From NCBI GenBank assembly GCA_037975125.1, contig CM075855.1, positions 108,952,118 through 109,016,117 of the forward strand: a stretch of DNA of 64,000 bases. Direction: 5' to 3'. Below, piece by piece: positions 1 to 11,804 of this stretch (position 1 is its first letter; every line of letters starts with the position of its first letter). A program made the position numbers and the translations under genes. The notes below the pieces were generated by a model. It was not told the DNA's origin. It saw nothing but the letters and a program-made list of their open reading frames with translations, and made no database searches. Origin of the DNA: Latrodectus hesperus. Lineage: Eukaryota > Arthropoda > Arachnida > Araneae > Theridiidae.

Positions 1-1
1 T

Positions 2-457
2 GTTTCATCAGACGCCCTCACGACTTCGGGTGACGCTGTTTCATCAGACGCCCTCACGACTTCGGGTGACGCTGTTTCATCAGACGCCCTCACGACTTCG
101 GGTGACGCTGTTTCATCAGACGCCCTCACGACTTCGGGTGACGCTGTTTCATCAGACGCCCTCACGACTTCGGGTGACGCTGTTTCATCAGACGCCCTCA
201 CGACTTCGGGTGACGCTGTTTCATCAGACGCCCTCACGACTTCGGGTGACGCTGTTTCATCAGACGCCCTCACGACTTCGGGTGACGCTGTTTCATCAGA
301 CGCCCTCACGACTTCGGGTGACGCTGTTTCATCAGACGCCCTCACGACTTCGGGCGACGCTGTTTCATCAGACGCCCTCACGACTTCGGGCGACGCTGTT
401 TCATCAGACGCCCTCACGACTTCGGGCGACGCTGTTTCATCAGACGCCCTCACGACT
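2..457 (+). repeat. 36-bp coding tandem repeat, 13 copies
   Basis: Thirteen contiguous 36-bp units begin at 2, 38, 74 and so on to 434, each coding VSSDALTTSGDA. Units are almost identical; the three junctions before the last unit carry GGC instead of GGT for Gly, and the last unit departs after its eighth codon. The array is cut by the left edge, so true copy number is unknown. No spacers, so not a CRISPR array. Confidence 0.95.
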
Positions 458-3400
458 TTCTCAGATTCCAACACCATGAAGACTGATGCCATTACCGCAG
501 ATACCCACACCACCCGTGGCTTTGATATCTCCTCAGATGGTCTTACGATCTCCTTTGATGACAGTACTTCAGATGAACTCTTGACTTCCGGAAATAACTC
601 CTCACATGTGCTCACAAATTCTGACGGTGATAGCTCCTTAGATGTCTCCACTATCACCGAAAGTAGTTCTCCAAATGCTCTTACAACCTTGGATAAAGCT
701 GACTTCTCAGATGCCTTCACGAACTTCAGTGATAATAGCTCTCCTTACACCCTGACGATATCATCCAATGATAGCTCTTCAAATACCTCCCACATGTATG
801 ATGATTCTATTTCAGTCACCATGACAGCTTCAGGAAATGGAATTTCGGATGCATCAGTGTTCTCTGTAGATGGAAGTCTCTCAAATGCTCACATGACCAC
901 ACAATATAGTATAACTGCCGATGTCTCTACGACCTCTGGTTATTCTAGTACAGATGTCGCGATTTCATCTTCAGAATATAATTCAGATGCCTCATTGAGT
1001 TCTATATATTCTAATTTAGATTCTATAGGAACTATAGATGATAAATCTTCAGATGTACCCACGCCTTCCAATTATGGTAGCTCCACAGACGTGTTCCAAA
1101 GCACCGCGGAAGATGGCTCTTCAGATACCTCCACCATTTTCGATAATTACAGTTCAACTACCACAATGCTCCAAACCTCCCTAATCTCAGGTGATGGCAA
1201 TTCTTCAAATACCCCTTCCAGCTCCCAATATAGTATTTCTTCAAATTCTTTCATAACTTCCAATTCAAGTTCATATGCCTTGATTACTACCTTAGATTCT
1301 AATTCATATGTTCCAGACCCCTCAATTGCTGGAAGTTCTTCAGTTGCAGCTATGACTATCGTAGATAGTAAGTCTTCAGAACTCCTTATGACCAATGGTG
1401 ATTTTATTTCCACACAAACCATGACGACTTCCAGTGATTCTGTAACTGAAGAACGCGATGTTGAAACGTCAAATGAGCCTAATTCCAATGAAATGACAGA
1501 CCCCTCATCAGAACATCAAGATTTATTCTCTACTTCTGATATCACATTACACTTTGAGAAAGACACAACTTTTAGTACTTCAAAACTTTTTAGTACTTCA
1601 GACAAAACATTTTCAAATGTACTATCAACCCTAGCAGAGTCTTCTCCAGATTCCACGACTGATACGCAAATAAGTTCCAAACTTCATCCATCATCAGAAT
1701 TTGATAATTCTATTTTTACTGTTACTTCAGATGAAAACACTACTGAAACTTCTACAAAAGAGCCTTTCATTTTTTCCACATCAATTAGTCCCTCAATAGC
1801 TTCTACTGAATATTTAGAAGATACAGTAAGTTCTGTTCCCTCTATTTCAGAAGAAACAAGTGTCTCAAAATCCAGTGAACCTTCATCTTTTGTGAAAACA
1901 TCAACACATGACTCTGCTGTGTCCGATTCAACTGTTTCATTGACAGAAATATCTTCTGATAGTACAACACTTCCAATATCGACTATTTCAAGAGAATCTA
2001 AGAGTTTGACTGGTGATGCATCCTCACACCCAACTAAGACATTTAACTTTATATCTACTCCAACGATTCCTACGAGGAACCATTTTATTACTGAGAAACT
2101 TTCTAGTGACAGCAACACTGATACATCTTCTGTAACTATTTCGCAAACTGTACAAGAATATATAGAAACGTCTGATGCAAGCACAGCGGAACCAACGTCT
2201 GATGCAAGCACAGCGGAACCAACGTCTGATGCAAGCACAGCGGAACCAACGTCTGATGCAAGCACAGCGGAACCAACGTCTGATGCAAGCACAGCGGAAC
2301 CAACGTCTGATGCAAGCACAGCGGAACCAACGTCTGATGCAAGCACAGCGGAACCAACGTCTGATGCAAGCACAGCTGAACCAACGTCTGATGCAAGCAC
2401 AGCTGAACCAACGTCTGATGCAAGCACAGCTGAACCAACGTCTGATGCAAGCACAGCTGAACCAACGTCTGATGCAAGCACAGCTGAACCAACGTCTGAT
2501 GCAAGCACAGCTGAACCAACGTCTGATGCAAGCACAGCTGAACCAACGTCTGATGCAAGCACAGCTGAACCAACGTCTGATGCAAGCACAGCTGAACCAA
2601 CGTCTGATGCAAGCACAGCTGAACCAACGTCTGATGCAAGCACAGCTGAACCAACGTCTGATGCAAGCACAGCTGAACCAACGTCTGATGCAAGCACAGC
2701 TGAACCAACGTCTGATGCCAGCACAGCTGAACCAACGTCTGATGCCAGCACAGCTGAACCAACGTCTGATGCCAGCACAGCTGAACCAACGTCTGATGCC
2801 AGCACAGCTGAACCAACGTCTGATGCCAGCACAGCTGAACCAACGTCTGATGCCAGCACAGCTGAACCAACGTCTGATGCCAGCACAGCTGAACCAACGT
2901 CTGATGCCAGCACAGCTGAACCAACGTCTGATGCCAGCACAGCTGAACCAACGTCTGATGCCAGCACAGCTGAACCAACGTCTGATGCCAGCACAGCTGA
3001 ACCAACGTCTGATGCCAGCACAGCTGAACCAACGTCTGATGCCAGCACAGCTGAACCAACGTCTGATGCCAGCACAGCTGAACCAACGTCTGATGCCAGC
3101 ACAGCTGAACCAACGTCTGATGCCAGCACAGCTGAACCAACGTCTGATGCCAGCACAGCTGAACCAACGTCTGATGCCAGCACAGCTGAACCAACGTCTG
3201 ATGCCAGCACAGCTGAACCAACGTCTGATGCCAGCACAGCTGAACCAACGTCTGATGCCAGCACAGCTGAACCAACGTCTGATGCCAGCACAGGTCAACC
3301 AACGTCTGATGCCAGCACAGGTCAACCAACGTCTGATGCCAGCACAGGTCAACCAACGTCTGATGCCAGCACAGGTCAACCAACGTCTGATGCCAGCACA

Positions 3401-4340
3401 GGTCAACCAACGTCTGATGCCAGCACAGGTCAACCAACGTCTGATGCCAGCACAGGTCAACCAACGTCTGATGCCAGCACAGGTCAACCAACGTCTGATG
3501 CCAGCACAGGTCAACCAACGTCTGATGCCAGCACAGGTCAACCAACGTCTGATGCCAGCACAGGTCAACCAACGTCTGATGCCAGCACAGGTCAACCAAC
3601 GTCTGATGCCAGCACAGGTCAACCAACGTCTGATGCCAGCACAGGTCAACCAACGTCTGATGCCAGCACAGGTCAACCAACGTCTGATGCCAGCACAGGT
3701 CAACCAACGTCTGATGCCAGCACAGGTCAACCAACGTCTGATGCCAGCACAGGTCAACCAACGTCTGATGCATCCACAGGTCAACCAACGTCTGATGCAT
3801 CCACAGGTCAACCAACGTCTGATGCATCCACAGGTCAACCAACGTCTGATTATTATTTAACTAGTGGTAGTTCCACTGTTTTGCAAAATACTAAATATCC
3901 TTTCAGCACACAATTTTTCGAAGATTCTACTTTCATACCCGATATAACAAGTGATAGAATAAGCAGTTTATTTGCTTCCAGTGAAACTACAAGAATCTCA
4001 ACTGAAGTAACCAGCCTTGATTGTGAATGTGAAAGTTGTAAATTTGAAGATGCTAAGGATTGTACAAGATATTTTGAATGCATAAATGGAGAACCGGTTT
4101 CGAAACAGTGTTCCTTGGGTTATTTGTTCAATAATTTAACAAATGAATGCGATAGTGCAGACAAAATATCCTGCCACTTTAAAACAGGCTCTTGTTCCAA
4201 GGAAGATGTATATTTTGCTCACAATGAAGATTGCTCTTCTTATATTCAATGTTATAATGGTATACCATACACAAAAAGTTGCCCCATGGGTCTGCATTAC
4301 AATCCAACAATGCGAACTTGTGATACAAAATTTAAATGTG
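2..4340 (+). CDS. Exon 1 (partial): Ser/Thr-rich mucin stalk plus two CBM14 domains
   Basis: The frame is open from base 2 to the donor at 4341 (GTAAGT), 1446 codons, and continues off the left edge; the in-frame ATG at 476 is probably internal because the 12-residue repeat runs in the same frame upstream of it. Order: 12-residue repeat (2-457), an irregular Ser/Thr/Asp-rich stretch (458-2167) with decayed versions of the same motif, a 9-residue repeat (2168-3841), a short linker, then two chitin-binding domains at about 4022-4174 and 4190-4339. The first domain has an extra cysteine pattern (CECESC) before the usual CTRYFEC core; the second carries CSSYIQC and a CPMGLHYNP core. The stalk is nearly free of Cys and rich in Ser/Thr, as in O-glycosylated mucins. 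Long ORFs in other frames over the 9-residue repeat are by-products of the 27-bp period. Confidence 0.88.
2168..3841 (+). repeat. 27-bp coding tandem repeat, 62 copies in five ordered variant blocks
   Basis: Exactly 62 units of 27 bp (1674 bp) code TSDASTAEP or TSDASTGQP. Variants occur in uninterrupted blocks: 7 units with GCA...GCGGAA (2168-2356), 13 with GCA...GCTGAA (2357-2707), 21 with GCC...GCTGAA (2708-3274), 18 with GCC...GGTCAA (3275-3760) and 3 with GCATCC...GGTCAA (3761-3841). The block order fits stepwise mutation followed by local copy amplification through slippage or unequal exchange. The last 21 units change Ala-Glu to Gly-Gln. Long apparent ORFs also exist in other frames and on the minus strand simply because 27 is divisible by 3. 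Confidence 0.96.
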
Positions 4341-5133
4341 GTAAGTATTAAAGTATATTTAATTCTTGCATTAAATATACATTTTTAATTAATAAAAAAT
4401 AATACAAACTACATATTCTTATTTATGATTTAAGCTGTATTAATTAATGAAATTTTAGTTAATATTAATCTTACATTAAACTTACAAATCAAATCTAATT
4501 TCTGATGTAATAAAAAGGGAAAATCCACAATAAAAGTTAAAATGAGCTTAGACTGATTTAAATGAGATGGGTTTATAAATATTGTTAACGAGACCTTGAA
4601 TTGGACATACACGCTTTATACATAAATATTTGCTTAAAGTTCTATGAATCTTTATAGAATCTTTCCATAGTCATCAATCTTTAGATATTTGAATGGGTAC
4701 AATTCTCTATTCAAATATCTTTAGATATGGAAGTTTTTAATAATTAGTTGTTTCGTCCTTTTGGCTTTCATAAGTAATGTTTTTCTGTGAGTCATCCATT
4801 AAAAATTTCAAATTTTATTATATCCAATGTATTAATCAAACACTTAATTTTATCATAGATTACTTAGTTTTCAGCCCAGCATATCCTGTCTGAGAATCTT
4901 GAGCCAATAAAATTAAAATCAATAAACGCAAAATATTTCACAATCGGAAATGAGTTAGTGAAGTTAATAGATTTCGCTTTAGACAGCAAAATATTTTTAA
5001 AAATTTCATTTATACAATACTTTTTGTTCGCAATTTCATTGGTAACATTTTAACAATTATAACATTTTTCTACAATTTGAAACTCTCTACTAGTCTATAG
5101 ATATGCATCTAATAACATTTTTCTATGTTTTAG
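4341..5133 (+). other. Intron 1 (no gene; one short hairpin)
   Basis: AT-rich, phase-1 intron with GTAAGT donor and a TTTTAG acceptor. It holds a perfect 12-bp inverted repeat (4683-4694 with 4709-4720, 14-nt loop). I see no mobile element or ORF of interest. Confidence 0.7.
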
Positions 5134-5514
5134 AGACTAAGCCACAGGTGCCTACTACCCGAAGTTACGATATAGAATGTGACTGCGACAACTGTGTCAT
5201 GCCAGATTCCGATGACTGCTCCAAATATTACTTATGTTTGAACAGAACAGCATATGAGTTGAAATGTAGTGAAGGACTCCATTTTAATCCAGATACACTA
5301 ATCTGCGACTACAATGGCAGCGTATCATGCGCAAACTATTCTCCACAGTGCTTAGAAAAGAATGGAAACTTTCCGATCTCTGGTAACTGCTCAAAGTACT
5401 ATCATTGTGTTGGTGGAGTGGCACATGTAAAAGAATGCGAGAGAAGCAAGCATTATAGCATCAGCAGCGAGCAGTGTGAGGAACCATGTCTTGCAGAATG
5501 CGACTCTACATTGG
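5134..5514 (+). CDS. Exon 2: two CBM14 domains
   Basis: Exon bounded by a TTTTAG acceptor and a GTATGT donor, 127 codons, phase 1 at both ends; the split codon G|AG joins in frame with exon 1. It codes a domain pair like that ending exon 1: a first domain with the CDCDNC start and CSKYYLC core, and a second with CLEKNGNFP, CSKYYHC and a C-x-C end. Aromatic residues before the third Cys (YY) are the usual chitin-contact positions of the family. The ATG at 5103 lies in the intron and is not a real start. Confidence 0.9.
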
Positions 5515-5619
5515 GTATGTAATTTAAATTTGCCATTTGCATATTACAAAATTCTTAAAAAAGCTTTCCTATAAAGTTTGCATTCTTGCAAGATGGAATG
5601 AAACAACCCAAATTGACAC

Positions 5620-5685
5620 TACCAATCTTTAAGTAAATTTGTGTAAAGATTGGTATAATTCGATTTCTGAATTATACCAATCTTT
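5620..5685. repeat. Perfect 17-bp hairpin with a third competing arm
   Basis: 5645-5661 and 5669-5685 are perfect reverse complements with a 7-nt loop. An additional copy of the descending arm (TACCAATCTTT, 5620-5630) lies upstream, so the central arm could pair with either neighbour. Confidence 0.8.
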
Positions 5686-6939
5686 AAGTTTAAAGCATCA
5701 GGAAGAACAAGTTTAGCACAAAATCATTGTGACTGTATTTGGTAACATAATGCAGAGAGAGACTTCATAAAGCTACAGATAAGTTAGTGGTTGAATAGTA
5801 ACTTTTCTTGGTTTCGCTAAATTTGATTCCATACCTGATATGTAAGTTTGCAGTTGTTAAAAACAAACTGAAAATTATAAGTTTTAATCTAATCTGCTCT
5901 GGAGGGGAAAATACTATAGAGCTGTAAACAAAAAAATAATGAATCGAAGGATATCCAAAAACAAAAAGTTTACATGTAGGCTAAATATTATATTACTCGA
6001 AATATATAGTTTAAGAGTTGTACGTGATACTGTGTTTACTTTGAGCTTATACGCATTTGTTCTATTTTTATGAATTCTTCAAAAGACAAATTTGGAGTTC
6101 ATTATTTTAAAAATGCGGAAGAATATAGTATTTCTGCTATCGAACTCGATTTTATGTATTTCAAATGAACGAAAATATTAGGTCGTAAATTGTACTGTCA
6201 ATATGAAAAGGAATTTTAAGGAAGACAAATGACTAATTAGCGAACTTTTAATGAGCTTTTATAAAAAAAAATTTCTACGTCTGCTGTTATCAGCTTAGTA
6301 AAATAGAGTAGATTGCAGAGAAAATGTACGCTGGAGTATTTGAGGATTAACAACAAATACGAAGTAGATTTAAAATATACTCAATAGTAACAAATTAGGT
6401 CTAACGATCACTCGACTCTTTTGTTCACAGATATGAAGTTAACTGCCAAAAACATGCATATCAATGATGTTGGAAATCGTTTCAGGAAACAGTTCAAGTG
6501 GATTTATTAGTTAAAATTATTGGCTTTGATTTAAAACTTCAACGTGTTGAGTATGTCTTAAGGCGTCAATGGCTTTTTTAACTTTTCCCCAATCAATTAA
6601 GTATTGCAGTGTCTCACACAGATAATGATCCATATTCAATGTTGCTATTCAGGAAACATGAAAATTATGTTAATCACTAATCGTGTTGCATGCATATAAT
6701 TTCCGTTAAACAATGTTTTGGATCATATCCGGAACCTCCACTCCAAATGATATAGCCCTAATATTAAATTATGAGCTACATCCATCTTAAAATGCAGGAA
6801 ATTCTATCTGCCTATTTCATTTCTATCCAATTAAAAAGAATCTACCATAATCCTTCCTCTTTCCAAATAGGTTTTTTTGAGAACAAGAAGCACATCCTTG
6901 AATTACTGAAAAGATGCTAAAGCTAATATCCTGTACCAC

Positions 6940-6972
6940 TTTTCGAAGCATAGGGACCTTATGCTTCGAAAA
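6940..6972. repeat. Perfect 13-bp inverted repeat
   Basis: TTTTCGAAGCATA at 6940-6952 faces its exact reverse complement at 6960-6972 across a 7-nt loop. Intronic; no function is evident. Confidence 0.75.
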
Positions 6973-7944
6973 TTGGTCTCAGCTATTGTCGAACAACTGT
7001 GTCACGTTTCTTGCTTTTGAAGATTATTTGGGAATTTTCCTGCTATTTTTCAACTGTAGACTTTTCAATACTGCACACCATTTATGAAATCTTTCTCAAA
7101 ATCCTCGTAACATACTTCTGCTGTGAAACTTTCACAGTGTTTATATTTATCACACACACACACACATCAAGATATACTTACTGCAACTTAATCTAGGATC
7201 ACTATCTTTAAAGTGTGGCTTAATGACCATTATTAGTCACAGTTGAACAAATCTAGATACTGGTTTTTTGCTTTCTGAATACGTTTAATCGGAAGCAGAG
7301 CGTTTAAGCCATTCAGTTAACTGCTGCAATGATTTATTACTCGGTGACTAAGGGTGTTTGCACTAGAATGGCTTAAATGGTCGTTTTTAAAGTTTAATAC
7401 TCGATCTGCAATTTTTTAATAGTAATCAGCTAGCAATTGCATGATTTAGTACAGAGAATTGGTAAATGTTCAACAACAGTCGCAATTTAAAATTTACTAT
7501 TCAAAGTTTTCGATTCAGCTCAAAGGTTTGGCTCTCATTTTGGGTGTTGGAATTTTTATTTATTCAAAGTCCAATGTGACTAGTTCCAGGTTGAATTACC
7601 TTCTCGTCTAAAAACAAGAACACCAAACCAAAGGAAGTTCTCCTATAAACGCCGTGAAATACTTAGAAAATAGAGAAGTGTCTTATTTCAATTTCCAATA
7701 ATTACGTTTTGTATTCATTTTAAAAATATTAAACAGGAAAAGTTATGTTTTCATCCCATTATAATGTATGACAGTTGTTTGACATTTTTCTTAAATTTTT
7801 CCTGTAGTTTCAAAATAAAACCACACGACTAAAAAACAAATTATACTAAGCAATATTAAGATTCCTCACCTTGATAGTTTTAGTTGTATTGATATATATT
7901 TTTTATCAAAACTGATTCAAAAATATTCAAAACTTCAATTTATT

Positions 7945-8098
7945 CTTCGCTCTTGCCTTATGTTCAACAGTTCGTGGGTTCGAATGCCACCTTGGGGATG
8001 GATGTTTGTAGTGGTTCGTAATCCTCTTTAAACCATAGGTCCCGGTCTAATTAGCCCTCGTGTGCAAAAAATGATCGTTGAGCGACAAACCACAAACT
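7945..8098 (+). mobile_element. SINE-A copy, 5'-truncated
   Basis: Contains the second half of the tRNA-like head (GTTCGTGGGTTCGAATGCC, a box-B-like motif), the GGATGTTTGTAGTGGTTCG junction, the ACCATAGGTCCCGGTCTAAT body and the GTTGAGCGACAAAC end seen in the other SINE-A copies at 9669, 18539 and 26144. The box-A end is missing or diverged. Confidence 0.8.
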
Positions 8099-9255
8099 AA
8101 TCAATTCCTTCATTAACTGCAAATCAACACGATAACTGTTTAAAGCTGTAAATTTATCGAACTTATAAAATTGAAAAACGGTCTGTTTTTAATAAAGTAA
8201 AGAAGAATTGATATGAAATGACAGCAATATACATTCTAAGATTCATATCAATTTTAGTAGATCGTAGTAATCTTTGGTATTTTTATTGCTCAAAATAAAT
8301 TTGATACTGAATTATTTTATTGGTGGTTTCATTCAATCTATAAGAAGTATTCATGCATGAAAATTATAATCTAAAGAGCAAGATTATAATTAATTTGCGT
8401 GGATTACTAATCTTGTATATAAGTAGCGGATTATTATAAATGCTTTTCTGAAATAAACAATATTAGCTAAGAATATCTTGAAAATTTTGAAACAATTCTT
8501 TCACAAATTTATATTGTTTTATATTAGTGTTATGAAAGGAAATTCAAAGAATTATGATTACTGTCTTCTATGTTTCATTATCAAAATTTAAAAACACTGT
8601 TACAACTATATCTATATCATAACTATGGAATTCAAAATCATTTAATCCAGATTTTTTAAAAATAATAATTTACTAGTTCATGTCTGCATTTTGTAAGTAG
8701 AATAAGGTGAACAGAAACAAAAGTTTGAGACAAAATTTCCTTATTCCCGCATTAGAAAACATTTTCAGTGAAAGTAATGAACAAATAACAGTAAAATAAC
8801 GTTAAGTTGGTATAATTTAGAGAATAACAAATCCAGCATATTTTTAAAATTTGAGATTCTGCTTAGAATATAATACCCAAAGTCTGATTGTTTCGTTTAT
8901 AACCCGTTTACTAAGTCATTCTAATACACAATTTATTTGTTTTTGTCAAAAGAGGGAATTAAAATAAAAATCCCTAAAAAGTTTTGGCGTAGCTAGTGCT
9001 ATCTTTGGATCTTTTACCACAAACCAATCTACCGTAATCAATTTACTGAATATAGCAAATGATTAGAGCATTTTTTAAACAATGAAAATATAACTTGAAT
9101 TTAAAATGAGCTTTAAGCGAAATGTCTTTTGATAATATATTTTTCTTAGTTTTAGTTTCCAAATTTGTTTTGATTTCAGAGTTTTTATCTAAACATGTGT
9201 ATTTTCCAATTAAATTTGTCTAATATTTATTCTTTTTAATGTTTTATTTTAACAG

Positions 9256-9459
9256 ACTGTAATACAACCACTTCAGCACCTTTGACCACTATTTGTGAAG
9301 AGCCCAATGGCTTTTACCCTCATCCAACAAGTTGCCAGAAGTTTTACAAATGCGAAGATGGGCATCCAACATTGGCCGAATGCATAGATAATGAACATTT
9401 CAGTCCCATAGATCGTTTCTGCCAAGATCCGTGTGAAGCAATGTGTGATGATACAATCG
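9256..9459 (+). CDS. Exon 3: one CBM14 domain
   Basis: Exon of 68 codons after a TTTTAACAG acceptor, ending at a GTATTA donor, phase 1 at both ends. A short Thr-rich lead is followed by one six-cysteine domain: ICEEPNGFYPHPTSC, FYKC, a Cys after the glycine turn, FSPIDRFC and the C-x(3)-C end. The ATG at 9282 is internal to the exon. Confidence 0.88.
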
Positions 9460-9668
9460 GTATTATTATTGCTATTTTTTACGAAAAAGTTTTTTTAGCA
9501 GTTTAGGTGCTAAATTATAAATTTCAAAGTTGAATACTTTCCTAAACTTTTTATATATATTGTTGTTGTAAGTATATTTCTAAAGAAATCCACATTTCAA
9601 ACACAAAACTTTTAAAATATAGTTGTTTTATTTTCAACCCCAATATTGTAATGTCCCTTTATTTATTG

Positions 9669-9850
9669 TGCCGAGCTGGCAGCCGAATGGTTAGCGCTTT
9701 TGCCTTCGGTTCAACAGTTCATGGGTTCGAATCCCACCTTGGGCATGGATGTTTATAGTGGTTCGGAATCCACTTTAAACCGTAAGTCCCGGTCTAATTA
9801 GCCCTCGTGTGCAAAAAATGACCGTTGAGCGACAAACATACCAAACCAAA
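9669..9850 (+). mobile_element. SINE-A, full-length with target-site duplication
   Basis: A tRNA-related head carries box-A-like GGCAGCCGAATGGTTAGCGC and box-B-like GGGTTCGAATCCC, followed by GGGCATGGATGTTT, a body with GGTCCCGGTCTAATTAGCCC, GTTGAGCGACAAAC and a CCAAACC-type tail. Flanks CCTTTATTTATTG (9656-9668) and CCTTTATTTCTTG (9851-9863) form a 13-bp duplication with one mismatch, marking retroposition ends. Confidence 0.92.
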
Positions 9851-10064
9851 CCTTTATTTCTTGCATAACATTGGGAGGAAATTTTATTTTAATCAGTTTT
9901 AAACAAACATCAGTAAGATCTTCCTAAATGTAAGGAACATTTACCTTGCGTGTAAAAATATTATAAAATGATAAATATTTAGTTAAGTCTTGTAAAAATT
10001 TCATTTATTGATAAGCGAGCTCCCTTTGTAGAATGTGGTTTCTATACCTTGATCTCGGTGTTTT

Positions 10065-10150
10065 CTATTACTGAGCTGAGAGTTGAGTGTTAGAGCTCTT
10101 GCTTTTAGATCAACAATTCGTGGATTTGAAACCCACTGATTAAAATGATA
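10065..10150 (+). mobile_element. SINE-A head remnant
   Basis: Decayed tRNA-like head: GTTAGAGCTCTTGCTTTTAG and TTCGTGGATTTGAAACCCAC align with the SINE-A head. The body is missing. Confidence 0.6.
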
Positions 10151-10321
10151 GCAATATATAATTTCAATATGTAGCAATATACATAGTGCATTATAACTGG
10201 TTTATATTATACAACTTGAGTGTATATATATATATAATCAAAGATAGTAAATGCTTGATTTTTTAAATTTGAATTAAAATATATTTCAAGTTACTAATTT
10301 TAATTGTTTGCATGTCTTTAG

Positions 10322-10891
10322 ATTGTCCTACTCTTGTAACAGACGTTGAAAATTTGAGTACCATTTCAACATCTTCAACGATTGAAGATCATCTCACTAC
10401 AGAACATTTATCTACTTCTGCTGAGATTTCCTCTACACCTTCAGGATCTATAACACCTGAAACCACAACTTTTACGAGTACAACACCATTTACAGATTTT
10501 ATTACAGAGCAGGATACTTCGACAACTTTCAGTCTGGTTACAGAAATTGAAAGCACGTCTACTCAACAAACGAGTTCCGAAACATCCAGGGCGTCTAAAT
10601 CAATCAAAGATGAAACTTCAAGTGAAGGAACAGCTTCTTTGACAGGTGCTGTAACGCAAGTGTCTCCTCTGGATTATACTAGCGTTACTCCTCGCAACCA
10701 ATCGACAACAGCTGAACCAGATGTCTGTGCTGGAGGAGCTGGTGTGCACCCAAATCCTGATGACTGCACAAGTTTAATAGCCTGTGTCCTGGGAAACAAG
10801 CTTCAATTGCACTGTCCTAGAGGGCTGCATTTCAGCCCCAACACAAAGCGTTGTGAAGAACCATGCGATGCTAAATGTGATCCAAATTATG
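10322..10891 (+). CDS. Exon 4: Ser/Thr-rich linker plus one CBM14 domain
   Basis: 190 codons, GTCTTTAG acceptor and GTAAGT donor, phase 1 both ends. About 130 residues of Thr/Ser-rich, Cys-poor mucin-like linker precede a chitin-binding domain (VCAGGAGVHPNPDDC, CPRGLHFSPNTKRC, CDAKC). The linker suggests a second glycosylated stalk within the domain series. The ATG at 10312 is in the intron and not a start. Confidence 0.88.
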
Positions 10892-11804
10892 GTAAGTATC
10901 ATTGACGTAATGATTTTAAATTTGAATATGAATGCATGCATCAAATCTTCCATAGTTTTTCATGAAATTTCTTACTAACCTCTTAAAAGTTTAGTTTATT
11001 CCCTTTAATCATTTAAAAAAAATAGCTAAGCTACAGCATATCATTAACTTCAGATAGAATAGGATGGTCAAAATGTCATTACTCAAGAATGCTGTATTCT
11101 TTGAGGTATTTTACCGATAACTAAAGAAATTCTTAGTGGTTTTCGTTTTCTTTTTAACTAATGATGTTGATCATGAAAGTGTTACATTCAAAAGATGCTT
11201 TGCAGCTGTATAAATTTCAGCCAGTCATTTGAAACTTGAAATTCAGTATTGGAAATCTGATGCATTAATTTATAAAAGTAAATGCAAATTCGGAAACACA
11301 AAGTATTCAACTTTCGTTTTCCTGAATTTCGTAAAGTAATTTAATGTTTCACACACACACAGTTTGTGCCTAACAATGCAAAGTGTGATCTTATATTTTA
11401 GAATATACTAAATAATTTAAATAACTGAAATATATATTCATATTGCATTCAAAACGTTCCCATAGTAAATACATTCTGGTAACTATGTCTTGAATTTCTC
11501 CAAGCCTGTTCTATTTCTTAATATGTCAATTTACTTCACATGAAACACATAAAACACAACTAACCTTCAGATTCATTGAAATCTTAATCATATACCAAAT
11601 AAAGTATTATAAATTAGCAATGTAAATGCCTGTATCCATAATTTTAAAAAGGTGTCCTTAAATTTTAAACTCTTAAACATTTCAACTCACTAAGTGTGTT
11701 AGACTAAATTGAATTTAATAGAAAATAAATATTTCAGGACTATTTTAAACAATATTGCAAATTTAATAAATGGTGATCATGTTATAATAAAAGAAATTTT
11801 GCAG
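10892..11804 (+). other. Intron 4 (nothing recognised)
   Basis: Phase-1 intron of 913 bp, AT-rich, with a short CA microsatellite near 11350. I see no mobile element or exon. Confidence 0.6.

Larger units (their letters stand above)
5515..9255 (+). other. Intron 2 (large; hairpins, one SINE remnant)
   Basis: Phase-1 intron of 3.7 kb. Apart from a SINE-A copy near 7945-8098, two perfect inverted repeats (5645-5685 and 6940-6972) and a short CA microsatellite near 7151, I see only unique AT-rich sequence. The small ORF at 6999-7196 has no recognisable similarity and is treated as chance. Confidence 0.6.
9460..10321 (+). other. Intron 3 (SINE insertions)
   Basis: Phase-1 intron of 862 bp. It holds one intact SINE-A (9669-9850) and a degenerate SINE-A head (about 10065-10150), plus a short TA run near 10220. 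No other coding signal. Confidence 0.6.

Noticed and set aside
2..457. CRISPR-like regular repeat
   Set aside because: Units are contiguous with no spacers, lie in frame in a eukaryotic exon, and code a mucin-like motif.
30..479. 149-codon ORF with repeated HQTPSRLR units
   Set aside because: It is a +1 shadow of the 36-bp repeat. The Ser/Thr frame starting at base 2 is continuous with the exon that ends in chitin-binding domains.
1684..3860. Long ORFs in other frames and on the minus strand over the 27-bp repeat
   Set aside because: A 27-bp period keeps any stop-free frame open indefinitely. Only the frame reading TSDASTAEP joins upstream and downstream coding sequence.
2..4340. Silk spidroin or glue-protein repeat
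   Set aside because: The Ser/Thr/Asp stalk lacks poly-Ala or Gly-rich spidroin motifs and is joined to chitin-binding domains; no spidroin terminal domain is visible.
9670..9745. Genuine tRNA genes at SINE heads (also at 18539, 26144, 54872, 57540)
   Set aside because: Box A and B motifs are present, but the acceptor and anticodon arms do not fold properly by eye and each head continues into a SINE body with target duplications.
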